In this document: piece after piece, positions 8,811-16,413 of the stretch
Layout: each line of letters begins with the position of its first letter
Position numbering within the stretch: the first letter of the stretch is position 1
DNA from: Porticoccus sp905181945
Lineage (GTDB): Bacteria > Pseudomonadota > Gammaproteobacteria > Pseudomonadales > Porticoccaceae
Assembly (NCBI RefSeq): GCF_047729555.1
Contig: NZ_CP159825.1
Coordinates: 806,001 to 870,000, forward strand
Length of the DNA stretch: 64,000 nt
Direction of reading: 5' to 3'
Position numbers and translations under genes: made by a program
Notes under the pieces: model-generated
The model's database searches: none
Told to the model about the DNA's origin: nothing
The model's input: the letters and a program-made list of their open reading frames with translations, nothing else

Positions 8811-8886
8811 TGGTGGAGCCTAGCGGGATCGAACCGCTGACCTCAACACTGCCAGTGTTGCGCTCTCCCAGCTGAGCTAAGGCCCC
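8811..8886 (-). tRNA. tRNA-Ala (anticodon GGC)
   Basis: 76 nt including an encoded CCA. It folds as a full cloverleaf: acceptor GGGGCCT/AGGCTCC (one T-A/G-T type variation), D arm GCTC...GAGC, anticodon stem CAACA/TGTTG with loop CTGGCAG giving anticodon GGC, T arm with TTCGATC. It reads GCC/GCU alanine codons. It follows gltX on the same strand; tRNA-Ala(GGC) genes also neighbour gltX in E. coli. Confidence 0.97.
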
Positions 8887-8901
8887 ATAAAAAGGATCGC
8901 A

Positions 8902-8930
8902 AGTTTAGGGATAGCCTATATGACTGTCAA
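8902..8930 (-). promoter_or_regulatory. Promoter of tRNA-Ala
   Basis: On the minus strand: -35 TTGACA (8930-8925), 17-bp spacer, -10 TAAACT (8907-8902), about 15 bases before the mature tRNA 5' end. It lies between gltX and the tRNA, so the tRNA need not rely on gltX transcription. Confidence 0.7.
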
Positions 8931-8954
8931 GTCAAAACCCTATCGCTATCCAAA

Positions 8955-10442
8955 CTACTTAGCTTGTTGACGGTAATCACTTTCCCACTGCTTAAGCTGT
9001 TTCTTGGACGCGCCTCCAGCGGCAACCAAGGCACTTCTTAACCGAGCACGCACAATATCTGGGCCCAAAATAGACATCGCATCAAATAATGGTGGGCCAG
9101 AAGGAGCACCGACTACTCCTATGAATAATGGGAATAAAAAATCCTTTAATTTTAGATTAAGTGAAACTGCAATTTGATTTAACTCTTGATACAAATTGTC
9201 TCGCGTCCATTCAGTTACTGTATCTAAACGCCAACTACTGTATTGCAATATCTGACGCACGGACTCATTATCGAGTTTTTTATGCTCAAAGCTCGCCTCT
9301 TGAAGAATCGGCATGCCAGAAAACATGAAGCTTAGCATGGGGACAACATCAGAAAACTTCTCAACCCTTTCTTTGACTAAAGGGATCATTCTTGAAAGGT
9401 GATTCTTATTGAAGGCCCACTCAGCAACACGATCACCAAACTCAGCATCACTTAGCTCTTCGCGAATCCAGCATCCATTTAGCCAATCTAATTTTTCCGC
9501 ATCAAATATAGGTCCACCTAAATGAACCTGGGTAATATCGAAGTTATCTAACATTTGTTGCAGTGTAAATTTCTCTTCCTGGTTTGGCATCGACCAACCC
9601 ATCCTTCCGAGGTAATTTAAGATTGTCTCGGGCAAATAGCCCATCTCTTTGTAAAAATTAATACTGGTAGGATTTTTGCGCTTACTGAGCTTGCTCTTAT
9701 CTGCGTTTCTTAGCAGAGGAAGATGGCAGAATTGAGGCATATCCCAATTAAAATAACGGTAGAGCAGCAAGTGTTTTGGTGTTGAATTGATCCACTCTTC
9801 GCCGCGTATCACATGACTAATTTCCATTAAATGATCATCTACTACATTTGCCAAATGATATGTGGGCATGCCGTCAGCTTTTAGTAAGACTTGCATATCA
9901 ATCTGAGACCAGGGGATAACGATTTTACCCCTCAAAAGGTCAACAAATTGACAATCACCCTCCTCGGGAACCTTTAGTCTAATAACATAAGGTTCACTTC
10001 GGCTTAATTTTTCCTGAATCTCTAAATTAGACAGCTTGAGACCTCTTCCATCATACCTTGGCATTTCGCCGCGAGACATCTGGTCTTGTCTCATAAGACT
10101 AAGCTCATCAGGCGTGGCAAAGCAATAAAAAGCATGCCCCCTATTAACGAGATCCATTGCATGATCATGGTATATGTCTAGTCGCTCACTTTGACGATAG
10201 GGGCCATATTTTCCCCCGATATCAGGGCCTTCTGACCAATCCAGTCCAAGCCATCTAAGGGAATCAAAAATCATTTTCTCTGAGCTAGACGTGCTTCTAG
10301 TTTGATCAGTATCCTCTATGCGGAGAATAAATTCACCACCAGAACTACGAGCAAAACATAAGTTAAACAGTGCTATGTAAGCAGTCCCTACATGCGGATC
10401 GCCAGTGGGCGATGGAGCAATTCGTGTACGAATAGACATCAT
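8955..10442 (-). CDS. gltX: Glutamyl-tRNA synthetase
   Basis: 495 aa, normal length for a class I GluRS. It charges tRNA-Glu with glutamate. The ATP-binding HIGH-type motif is in APSPTGDPHVGTAY near residue 10-23 and the KMSKS-type motif is KLSKRK near 253. The C-terminal half is the alpha-helical anticodon-binding domain. Two consecutive ATG codons could serve as start; the second gives 494 aa. A TATAAT at 10484-10479 on the minus strand is a possible -10 element with a poor -35. Confidence 0.97.
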   Translation of the reverse strand: MMSIRTRIAPSPTGDPHVGTAYIALFNLCFARSSGGEFILRIEDTDQTRSTSSSEKMIFDSLRWLGLDWSEGPDIGGKYGPYRQSERLDIYHDHAMDLVNRGHAFYCFATPDELSLMRQDQMSRGEMPRYDGRGLKLSNLEIQEKLSRSEPYVIRLKVPEEGDCQFVDLLRGKIVIPWSQIDMQVLLKADGMPTYHLANVVDDHLMEISHVIRGEEWINSTPKHLLLYRYFNWDMPQFCHLPLLRNADKSKLSKRKNPTSINFYKEMGYLPETILNYLGRMGWSMPNQEEKFTLQQMLDNFDITQVHLGGPIFDAEKLDWLNGCWIREELSDAEFGDRVAEWAFNKNHLSRMIPLVKERVEKFSDVVPMLSFMFSGMPILQEASFEHKKLDNESVRQILQYSSWRLDTVTEWTRDNLYQELNQIAVSLNLKLKDFLFPLFIGVVGAPSGPPLFDAMSILGPDIVRARLRSALVAAGGASKKQLKQWESDYRQQAK

Positions 10443-10582
10443 GTATCCCGCTAATAAAAAGTTAATATACTGATACCCATTATACTTTTTTTATTTGTTC
10501 AATCACTTTGTTATCCTCATAAAAGATAAGATTTCTTCATATCATTAAAATTCATACAGCAGGCACCCGTAATTAAAGCCAT

Positions 10583-11647
10583 ATGAGGGAATTTCCAGAT
10601 ATAATGTCATCTTTCAGAAACCAACGGCTAGACTCAATGTCAAATGACACGCATGCCATCGAAGCTCCGTCAGGAATCCGGCTAAACAGGCGTTTTTCTG
10701 TTGCCCCCATGATGGATTTTACCGATCGTTACTGTCGTCTTTTCCATCGTTTACTGAGCAAGCATGCCGTGCTTTATACAGAGATGATCACAACTGGTGC
10801 GCTGATATACGGAGATACTAGACGTCATTTGCATTATGACAAGGCGGAACACCCAATTGCTCTACAGCTAGGAGGGAGCGACCCAGAGGCTTTATCTCAA
10901 AGCGTCAAGCTTGCTAATGACTACGGATACGATGAGGTTAACCTCAATTGTGGCTGTCCTAGTGATCGAGTTCAGTCAGGCAACTTTGGTGCCGCGCTCA
11001 TGAAAGATGCCCCATTGGTCGCCAAGTGCTTTAAAGCCATGAAAGAAACCTCTGACACTCCAATTACTATTAAACATAGAATTGGTATCGATGATGATGA
11101 AAGTTATCAATTTCTATCAGACTTCGTCGGTACAATAGCTGACGCTGGGTGCCAAACATTTATTATTCACGCTAGAAAAGCGTGGTTAACGGGCCTAAGC
11201 CCGAAAGAAAATCGAGAGATTCCTCCCTTAAATTATGAATACGTATATCAACTCAAGCGTGATTTCCCAGACCTTGAAGTCATTCTCAATGGAGGAATAA
11301 AAACTTTAGAGCATGCCTTGGATATACTAAGACATGTTGATGGAGTGATGATGGGGCGAGAAGCTTATCAAAATCCTTACTTGTTGTCTGACGTTGATCA
11401 GAAGATATACCAAAGCAAAAGACCTCAAATTACACGAAAAGAAGTCATCAGACAGTTCGCTCAAACCCTCGAAAATGAACTATCATCAGGAGTTAAATTG
11501 AGTCATATGACTCGACATCTCCTTGGATTATATAAGGGAGTTCCCGGGGGTCGTAAATTCAGACAGCACATTAGCGAGAATGCCCATTACCCCAATGCTG
11601 GTATTGATATTCTTTTTGAAGCACTAAATCATGTCATGCCACAATAA
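10583..11647 (+). CDS. dusA: tRNA-dihydrouridine(20/20a) synthase
   Basis: 354 aa from the first ATG; Met codons at 9 and 19 are alternative starts and the family usually begins close to the SVAPMMDFTDR motif (about residue 40). It is an FMN enzyme reducing U20/U20a in the tRNA D loop. Signatures: APMMDFTDRYCR, TEMITTGAL, NLNCGCPSDRVQ with the catalytic Cys near residue 119, KHRIGIDD and GGIKT/MMGREAYQNP for FMN phosphate. Cys-Gly-Cys in NLNCGCPS is typical of DusA. Divergent from gltX; followed after 18 bp by a TerB-like gene. Confidence 0.95.
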   Translation: MREFPDIMSSFRNQRLDSMSNDTHAIEAPSGIRLNRRFSVAPMMDFTDRYCRLFHRLLSKHAVLYTEMITTGALIYGDTRRHLHYDKAEHPIALQLGGSDPEALSQSVKLANDYGYDEVNLNCGCPSDRVQSGNFGAALMKDAPLVAKCFKAMKETSDTPITIKHRIGIDDDESYQFLSDFVGTIADAGCQTFIIHARKAWLTGLSPKENREIPPLNYEYVYQLKRDFPDLEVILNGGIKTLEHALDILRHVDGVMMGREAYQNPYLLSDVDQKIYQSKRPQITRKEVIRQFAQTLENELSSGVKLSHMTRHLLGLYKGVPGGRKFRQHISENAHYPNAGIDILFEALNHVMPQ

Positions 11648-11665
11648 ATTTAAGGAGTCCTTCCA

Positions 11666-12106
11666 TTGATCAATAACATTCGGCAATTTTTTACCACTAA
11701 AATCATTGACCCTATGGGTGATGAGCAACACCAACAACACCTAGCTGCGGCGGCACTCATGGTAGAAGTGATGGTGATTGATCGTAAAATTTCAAATAAA
11801 GAACTATTTGCCATTAAAAAGATATTCGATCATCAATTCGATCTGCGAGAGAATGAAATTGATCAGCTTCTAGATCTCGCAAAGGAAGAAGTTGATGAGG
11901 CTACCTCACTCTATCAGTTTACACGCCTCATCAATGATCAATTTGATGCAAAAAAGAAGAGGGATTTAATTGAAAATCTTTGGCAAATCGCCTTTGCCGA
12001 TGAGGTGCTTGATAAGCACGAAGAAGCTATTATTCGACGAATAGCAGAGCTTATTTATGTGCCTCATGCAGATTTTATAAAAACCAAACAAAAAGCCAAA
12101 AAATAG
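11666..12106 (+). CDS. TerB-family protein
   Basis: 146 aa. The start codon is TTG, chosen because TAAGGAG lies at 11651-11657, 8 bases upstream. The body is all-helical with the acidic TerB pattern: LAAAALMVEVMVIDRKISN near residue 26 and IAFADEVLDKHEEAIIRRIAELI near residue 110, two repeats resembling metal-binding loops of tellurite-resistance TerB. The TerB fold is found in many stress-related proteins; no tellurite function can be inferred here since no other ter genes are near. Probably cotranscribed with dusA. Confidence 0.8.
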   Translation: MINNIRQFFTTKIIDPMGDEQHQQHLAAAALMVEVMVIDRKISNKELFAIKKIFDHQFDLRENEIDQLLDLAKEEVDEATSLYQFTRLINDQFDAKKKRDLIENLWQIAFADEVLDKHEEAIIRRIAELIYVPHADFIKTKQKAKK

Positions 12107-12126
12107 CGCTGTTAAGCTATAAAAAA

Positions 12127-12627
12127 TTACCGTCCTTTTTCGAGCGCTTGAATTAAATCTAAAAATTCATGTTTATTTTTTTCATTAAAAGAGGACAGCA
12201 AGCGATGCGCGTCTAAGACCTGTTGTCTGGTCCTATCCGCTACGGCTGATGGGTCTTCAACAGAAAGCTCTTCATAATCCTCGAGCCTTGATCGCAGTCT
12301 TTGCACTATTTTAAACACATCATCTAGCCCCATAACCATAAGCGTTTCATAAAGACTTTCATCTGGACAGAAAACGATAGGTCGTATTTTAAAATTCTCA
12401 TTAGAGTAAATGGCCAGCTTAGCAAGAAGACCGAGAGTTGTGCTGTCCACTCCTTCGGTATCAACCATATCAACTATTATTTCGGAAATTTTTTCAGACT
12501 TGAAAATAACCTCCATATAATTGTTTAATGATGCACACAAAGTGACTCGCACATCCCCCACTAGCCTAATAATATACGAGCGGCCGTCTTGTGATACTAA
12601 AATTTTACCGGGAGCCACCTTATTCAC
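12127..12627 (-). CDS. rssC: STAS-domain anti-sigma factor antagonist, RssC-like
   Basis: 166 aa. The STAS fold covers about residues 10-115. The segment IIVDMVDTEGVDSTTLGLLAK holds the phosphorylatable Ser/Thr after Asp-Ser, the hallmark of anti-anti-sigma factors. The last 50 residues are a helical extension. Its start overlaps the end of the phosphatase gene by 8 bp, so the two are translationally coupled. Family knowledge: the phosphatase dephosphorylates the STAS protein in a partner switch. The symbol rests on the Pseudomonas-like order mlaA-rssB-rssC, and is less certain than the family. Confidence 0.8.
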   Translation of the reverse strand: MNKVAPGKILVSQDGRSYIIRLVGDVRVTLCASLNNYMEVIFKSEKISEIIVDMVDTEGVDSTTLGLLAKLAIYSNENFKIRPIVFCPDESLYETLMVMGLDDVFKIVQRLRSRLEDYEELSVEDPSAVADRTRQQVLDAHRLLSSFNEKNKHEFLDLIQALEKGR

Positions 12628-13798
12628 CCTTCCGCAAAGTTAAGACAGTGACGTCATCTGGTGCATCTTTTTTAGTTTTACTGACACCTAGCCTTTCGCA
12701 AATGTCCTCTATAGATTCGTCTGACTGAGAGACCGAATCAGAAATAAATTTTTCTTTCTCTTTGAGTGATTTACCAGGCAAGAGCTCAAGAACACCGTCT
12801 GAAACCAAAGCTAACAAAAACTTATCAGGTAATTCTATCTCCTGAACTTCCCAGCTACACTTACTGAAGATCCCGACAGGTTTGCCTCTCCCCTTTAGAG
12901 TCTGAATACCACCATTAGAAATAAGCACTGGCATAGGCATGTGTGACGCTACCGAATAACGAAGAATATTTTTTTGCATATCCAGGGATCCGGCAAAAAT
13001 AGTCAAATGCTTATCCAAATCAAGTGCCATAATTTGTCTGTTAATATGTTCAATGAAACCCTTCGGAGCCATCGACATAGCATCTAAGTCTTTGTTTGCT
13101 TTATGGCGTTTTAAGAGACGACTAAATACGAATTTTAGCAGCACAGTAAGAAAAGCAGAGGATGATCCATGTCCTGATACATCTGCGACATAAAAAACCA
13201 AATAGCGATCGTATAAAATATTATATCCAACAAAATCGCCACTCAAATATAACGAAGGGGAAATCCTGTAAGCTATCTCATACTTATCTTTTTGTAGTGG
13301 TGTAGGCGGTAGCAGGCTGTTCTGAATCTGACTTCCCGCAATTTGATCCAACTCAAGAAGATGCAAACTATCATTTAATTCACGATTAGCTTGCTCTAAC
13401 TGCTGACGATATTCTAGATTTTGACGGATCAAGCTTTTAAATTCAGAAGCGCGCTCTATTGCTTCCTGAAAACGATTTTCAGCAAAAGGTTTAATTAGGA
13501 CATCAGAGGCATTTTGATGGAAAAATTTTGCAACTTCACGGGGATTAACCTCAGGCAAAATAACTATATAAGCAGTCGCTGAGTCTAAGCTTAGTAGGGC
13601 AAAAAACTTATCTTGCATTAAGTCCAATGGCAAATCTAAAGCTACTACAGCAGGTCGTTTTGTTTTAATAGCAGCTATGGCTTCAGAGATGTCTTCGAAT
13701 TGAGTTACCTGCCAGTCCGTATCAACCAAATCCTCTTCTAAAATCCGACAGTTATCCAAACTGTCGGATACAATAAAGAGGTCGCCTTTAATTGACAT
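12620..13798 (-). CDS. rssB: Response regulator with PP2C (SpoIIE-type) phosphatase output, RssB-like
   Basis: 392 aa, close to the Pseudomonas RssB length as I recall it. Residues 1-115 are a receiver domain: phospho-acceptor D55 in VVALDL, conserved Lys in LIKPF near 103. A coiled linker (about 110-150) leads to the PP2C domain, with metal-binding SGDF near 187, DVSGHGSS near 206 and SDGVLELL near 345. In contrast to E. coli RssB the PP2C metal motifs are intact, so an active Ser/Thr phosphatase acting on the neighbouring STAS protein is inferred. No anti-sigma kinase domain or gene is present here. Confidence 0.85.
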   Translation of the reverse strand: MSIKGDLFIVSDSLDNCRILEEDLVDTDWQVTQFEDISEAIAAIKTKRPAVVALDLPLDLMQDKFFALLSLDSATAYIVILPEVNPREVAKFFHQNASDVLIKPFAENRFQEAIERASEFKSLIRQNLEYRQQLEQANRELNDSLHLLELDQIAGSQIQNSLLPPTPLQKDKYEIAYRISPSLYLSGDFVGYNILYDRYLVFYVADVSGHGSSSAFLTVLLKFVFSRLLKRHKANKDLDAMSMAPKGFIEHINRQIMALDLDKHLTIFAGSLDMQKNILRYSVASHMPMPVLISNGGIQTLKGRGKPVGIFSKCSWEVQEIELPDKFLLALVSDGVLELLPGKSLKEKEKFISDSVSQSDESIEDICERLGVSKTKKDAPDDVTVLTLRKGE

Positions 13799-13880
13799 AG
13801 GTTATCCGAGTACTCAGGCATATAAAGTTAATAGCGGACTGATTTCGAGCTAGAAAACTTGCATGTCACTAAATAGTGAA

Positions 13881-14669
13881 CTAAAAATCATCCTCTACCT
13901 TTCCGTCATCAACTAAATATTGACGGCGCTGAAGATAAATATCACGATAAAATGCATACTTGTCACCCTTAAAAAGTGCTTCCGCTTTCAGCAATTCAGC
14001 TCGAGTAGTCAGCCCATCTGAACCATATATGGCGTTACGAGCAGGTATATCGTCTATTTCAGAAATTGGGTTGAGCAGCTGATCAATCACTCTTGATGGA
14101 GCATCACGAAGTGTGCTGGGACCAAAAATAGGCAGCATTAAATATGGGCCTTCTTTAACACCGTAAAAACCTAAGGTCTGACCAAAATCTTCGCCTTCAT
14201 TTTTTGGCAACCCAAGATTATCTGCTACATCAAAAAATCCACCTAGGCCAACAGTACTGTTAATAAGGAATCGGCCAGTATCATTGGTGGCTTGCTTAAA
14301 TTTACCCTGCATCAAATCATTGGCAATATTGACGAGCTCGCCCAAGTTAGAGAATACGCGGGAAAGCCCCTCCTCCACAACATCAGGTGTAACAAACCGA
14401 TACCCTTTAGCTAGGGGTTTAAACGCATAGGTATCAATCGTGTCATTAAAGGCAAAGATCTTTCTGTTAAATCCTTCCCATGGATCGTAGATCGAGTAAT
14501 CCAAGTTAAGTTTTTGATCAAGAGCTTCAGATTGATAGCTAGAGCTATTACTTGAGTTTTCATAAGATAATGCAGGAGCTGTACTTTCATTAGATGACTC
14601 AGGGTCACCGCCACTAAATACTTGCCCTGATAACAAGACTCCGGCTAACAATAGCGCTGTGTGCTTCAT
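13881..14669 (-). CDS. mlaA: MlaA/VacJ-family outer-membrane lipid-asymmetry protein
   Basis: 262 aa from the Met preceded by GAGGATTATAG; a longer frame from 14693 lacks a better ribosome site. MlaA removes phospholipids from the outer leaflet of the outer membrane together with porins. Signatures: YDPWEGFNRKIFAFND, NIANDLMQGK, GRFLINSTVGLGGFFDVAD, EDFGQTLG and GPYLMLPIFGPSTLRD. The N-terminus MKHTALLLAGVLLSGQVFSGG is a signal peptide but has no lipobox Cys, which is unusual since MlaA is normally a lipoprotein. Upstream of the rssB-rssC pair on the same strand. Confidence 0.93.
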   Translation of the reverse strand: MKHTALLLAGVLLSGQVFSGGDPESSNESTAPALSYENSSNSSSYQSEALDQKLNLDYSIYDPWEGFNRKIFAFNDTIDTYAFKPLAKGYRFVTPDVVEEGLSRVFSNLGELVNIANDLMQGKFKQATNDTGRFLINSTVGLGGFFDVADNLGLPKNEGEDFGQTLGFYGVKEGPYLMLPIFGPSTLRDAPSRVIDQLLNPISEIDDIPARNAIYGSDGLTTRAELLKAEALFKGDKYAFYRDIYLQRRQYLVDDGKVEDDF

Positions 14670-15080
14670 TCTATAATCCTCAGTATTAATCAAAAATTAT
14701 TATTATTTATAGCTATAAAAATTGGCTTGCTGGTATATATTTTGCTAATTCTACACCTTCGTTTTTTTCAGGTATACCGGAAGAACAATTATATGTTCTA
14801 CTCTATAACAGAACAGCTCAAAATACCTCTCTTGATCCACTAAAAATGCATTTCATTTCTATTATATAAAAAAAGTTCCATAAAAAAATAAAATTATTCT
14901 TAAATCTCAACTAGTCATAAAAATGAAATATATATCCGCGACAATAGGCGACATAGTTTGTACAGAAGAAACACTTTAGTTGTAATTTTGTTAGTTGTAA
15001 TTTTGTTCAAACTTTAAACCGACTAAAAGTAAGCTAAAAAATTTACTCTTGACACATAAAAAAGATTGGAGTTTCATAAA
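14670..15080. other. AT-rich divergent intergenic region between mlaA and the porin gene
   Basis: 411 bp with no convincing gene. A 15-bp unit (TTAGTTGTAATTTTG) is repeated in tandem at 14976-14990 and 14991-15005, about 75 bp before the porin start. Promoters must lie here, but the AT-rich background makes -10/-35 calls unreliable; the TTGACA at 15051-15056 is too close to the porin start to be its -35. Confidence 0.6.
14976..15005. repeat. Perfect 15-bp tandem duplication upstream of porin gene
   Basis: TTAGTTGTAATTTTG occurs at 14976-14990 and immediately again at 14991-15005. Position about 75-105 bp before the porin ATG suits a regulator-binding pair, but simple slippage is equally possible. 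Confidence 0.85.
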
Positions 15081-16328
15081 ATGAAATATATTGCATTTTT
15101 CTTAGTTGTTGCAACATTAATCCTCAGCCCTTTTACTATGGCCAGTAGCAGTATTCACAACGAAGACTCTATTGCAGAATTAAAAGCACAGATGGCTCAG
15201 CTGTCTAAACGCCTTGACAACATGGACACATACACTGCGACCCTAGGCAAGAGTAAGAAGAAGTTGGCCTGGGCAGAAAAAATAAAAATCAAAGGTGACA
15301 TGCGCTATCGTTATGAAACCATAGAAGATGATCGTAAACTTGCAGCAGCAGGAGCTGACGATCGCAACCGTTCGCGTATACGTGCCCGCCTTGGTGTGAC
15401 CGCACAAGTATCCGAAGACGTAAAGGCAGGATTTGCCCTAGCCACGGGTACTAATGGTGGAGACCCCGTGTCTTCTAACTCAACTTTTAATGGAGGTAAC
15501 TCAGATAAGGGTATTGTACTTGACCAAGGTTATATTTCTTGGAAATTTTATGACAATATGACTTTGACTGCTGGTAAAACGAAAGTACCTTATTTTAAGC
15601 CAGGAAAAAGTGGGTTAATTTTCGATGGTGATTTAAGGCCAGAGGGTGCACATATAAAGTATAAAAACAATAATGTCTTTGCAACGTTGGGCTATAATTT
15701 CTTGAATAGTGATGATGGCTCTAGCGGCAATAATGACATCATTGAAACTTATGGTGCACAGGTTGGCTATAAATTTAAAGTCGACAAGAATACTAAGGTT
15801 ACTGTAGGTTTAGGTTACTACAACATACCACTTTCAGGTTCAGAGCTCGCTGATGTAATGACAGATCAGTTCGGTAACAGCAAGAACGGAACGACTTATG
15901 CTTATAATTACGAAATACAACAAGTTTTTGCAGAAGTCAAAACTAAAATCGCAGGTCAAAAGTCGACCTTTTATGCTGATTATATCAAGAATGACGGTGA
16001 TTCTGACATAACTGGTATTTCTGATCCCAAAGAAGATACTGGTTTCGTTTATGGTGTCAAAGTTGGTAGTGCCAAGAAGAAAGGTGGTTTCGCATTCGGT
16101 TACGCTCACCAAGATCTCGAGCAAGACGCAACCTTTGGTGGGCACACTGATTCAGATTTTGGTGGCGGTGGAACCGACACCAAAGGCTCTAAGTTAAGCG
16201 CTGCTTTAGGCTTAAGTAAAAATACCTCATTAGCTCTTATTTACTTCGACACTGAGTACGGAAAAGAGTCGCGTGGAACGCAATACGACTACGAGCGCCT
16301 TCAGGTTGATTTAAAAACTAAGTTCTAG
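15081..16328 (+). CDS. Outer-membrane beta-barrel porin
   Basis: 415 aa. The start is the ATG at 15081 with GGAG 9 bases upstream, not the TTG at 15066. Residues 1-22 are a signal peptide ending in a typical Ala-x-Ser-like site (TMASSS). A short coiled-coil (SIAELKAQMAQLSKRLDNMD) follows, then alternating beta-strand sequence (KIKGDMRYRYE..., GFALATGT, KLSAALGLSKNTSLALIYFDTE) to a C-terminal aromatic Phe (LQVDLKTKF), the outer-membrane insertion signal. This is the family often annotated as putative porin; its substrate cannot be told. It has its own terminator. Confidence 0.85.
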   Translation: MKYIAFFLVVATLILSPFTMASSSIHNEDSIAELKAQMAQLSKRLDNMDTYTATLGKSKKKLAWAEKIKIKGDMRYRYETIEDDRKLAAAGADDRNRSRIRARLGVTAQVSEDVKAGFALATGTNGGDPVSSNSTFNGGNSDKGIVLDQGYISWKFYDNMTLTAGKTKVPYFKPGKSGLIFDGDLRPEGAHIKYKNNNVFATLGYNFLNSDDGSSGNNDIIETYGAQVGYKFKVDKNTKVTVGLGYYNIPLSGSELADVMTDQFGNSKNGTTYAYNYEIQQVFAEVKTKIAGQKSTFYADYIKNDGDSDITGISDPKEDTGFVYGVKVGSAKKKGGFAFGYAHQDLEQDATFGGHTDSDFGGGGTDTKGSKLSAALGLSKNTSLALIYFDTEYGKESRGTQYDYERLQVDLKTKF

Positions 16329-16351
16329 TTAATAAAGGCTCCCACAGAGGA

Positions 16352-16382
16352 AAAAGCGACTCTTTTGAGTCGCTTTTTTTTG
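16352..16382 (+). terminator. Rho-independent terminator of porin gene
   Basis: Arms AAAGCGACTC and GAGTCGCTTT with a TTTT loop, followed by a T run; 24 bp after the porin stop. Confidence 0.92.
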
Positions 16383-16413
16383 TATCAATAGCAGTGCATG
16401 TCTTAAAAAATCT

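Noticed and set aside
15051..15056. TTGACA as -35 of the porin promoter
   Set aside because: Only 25 bases before the start codon, leaving no room for -10, start site and ribosome site.
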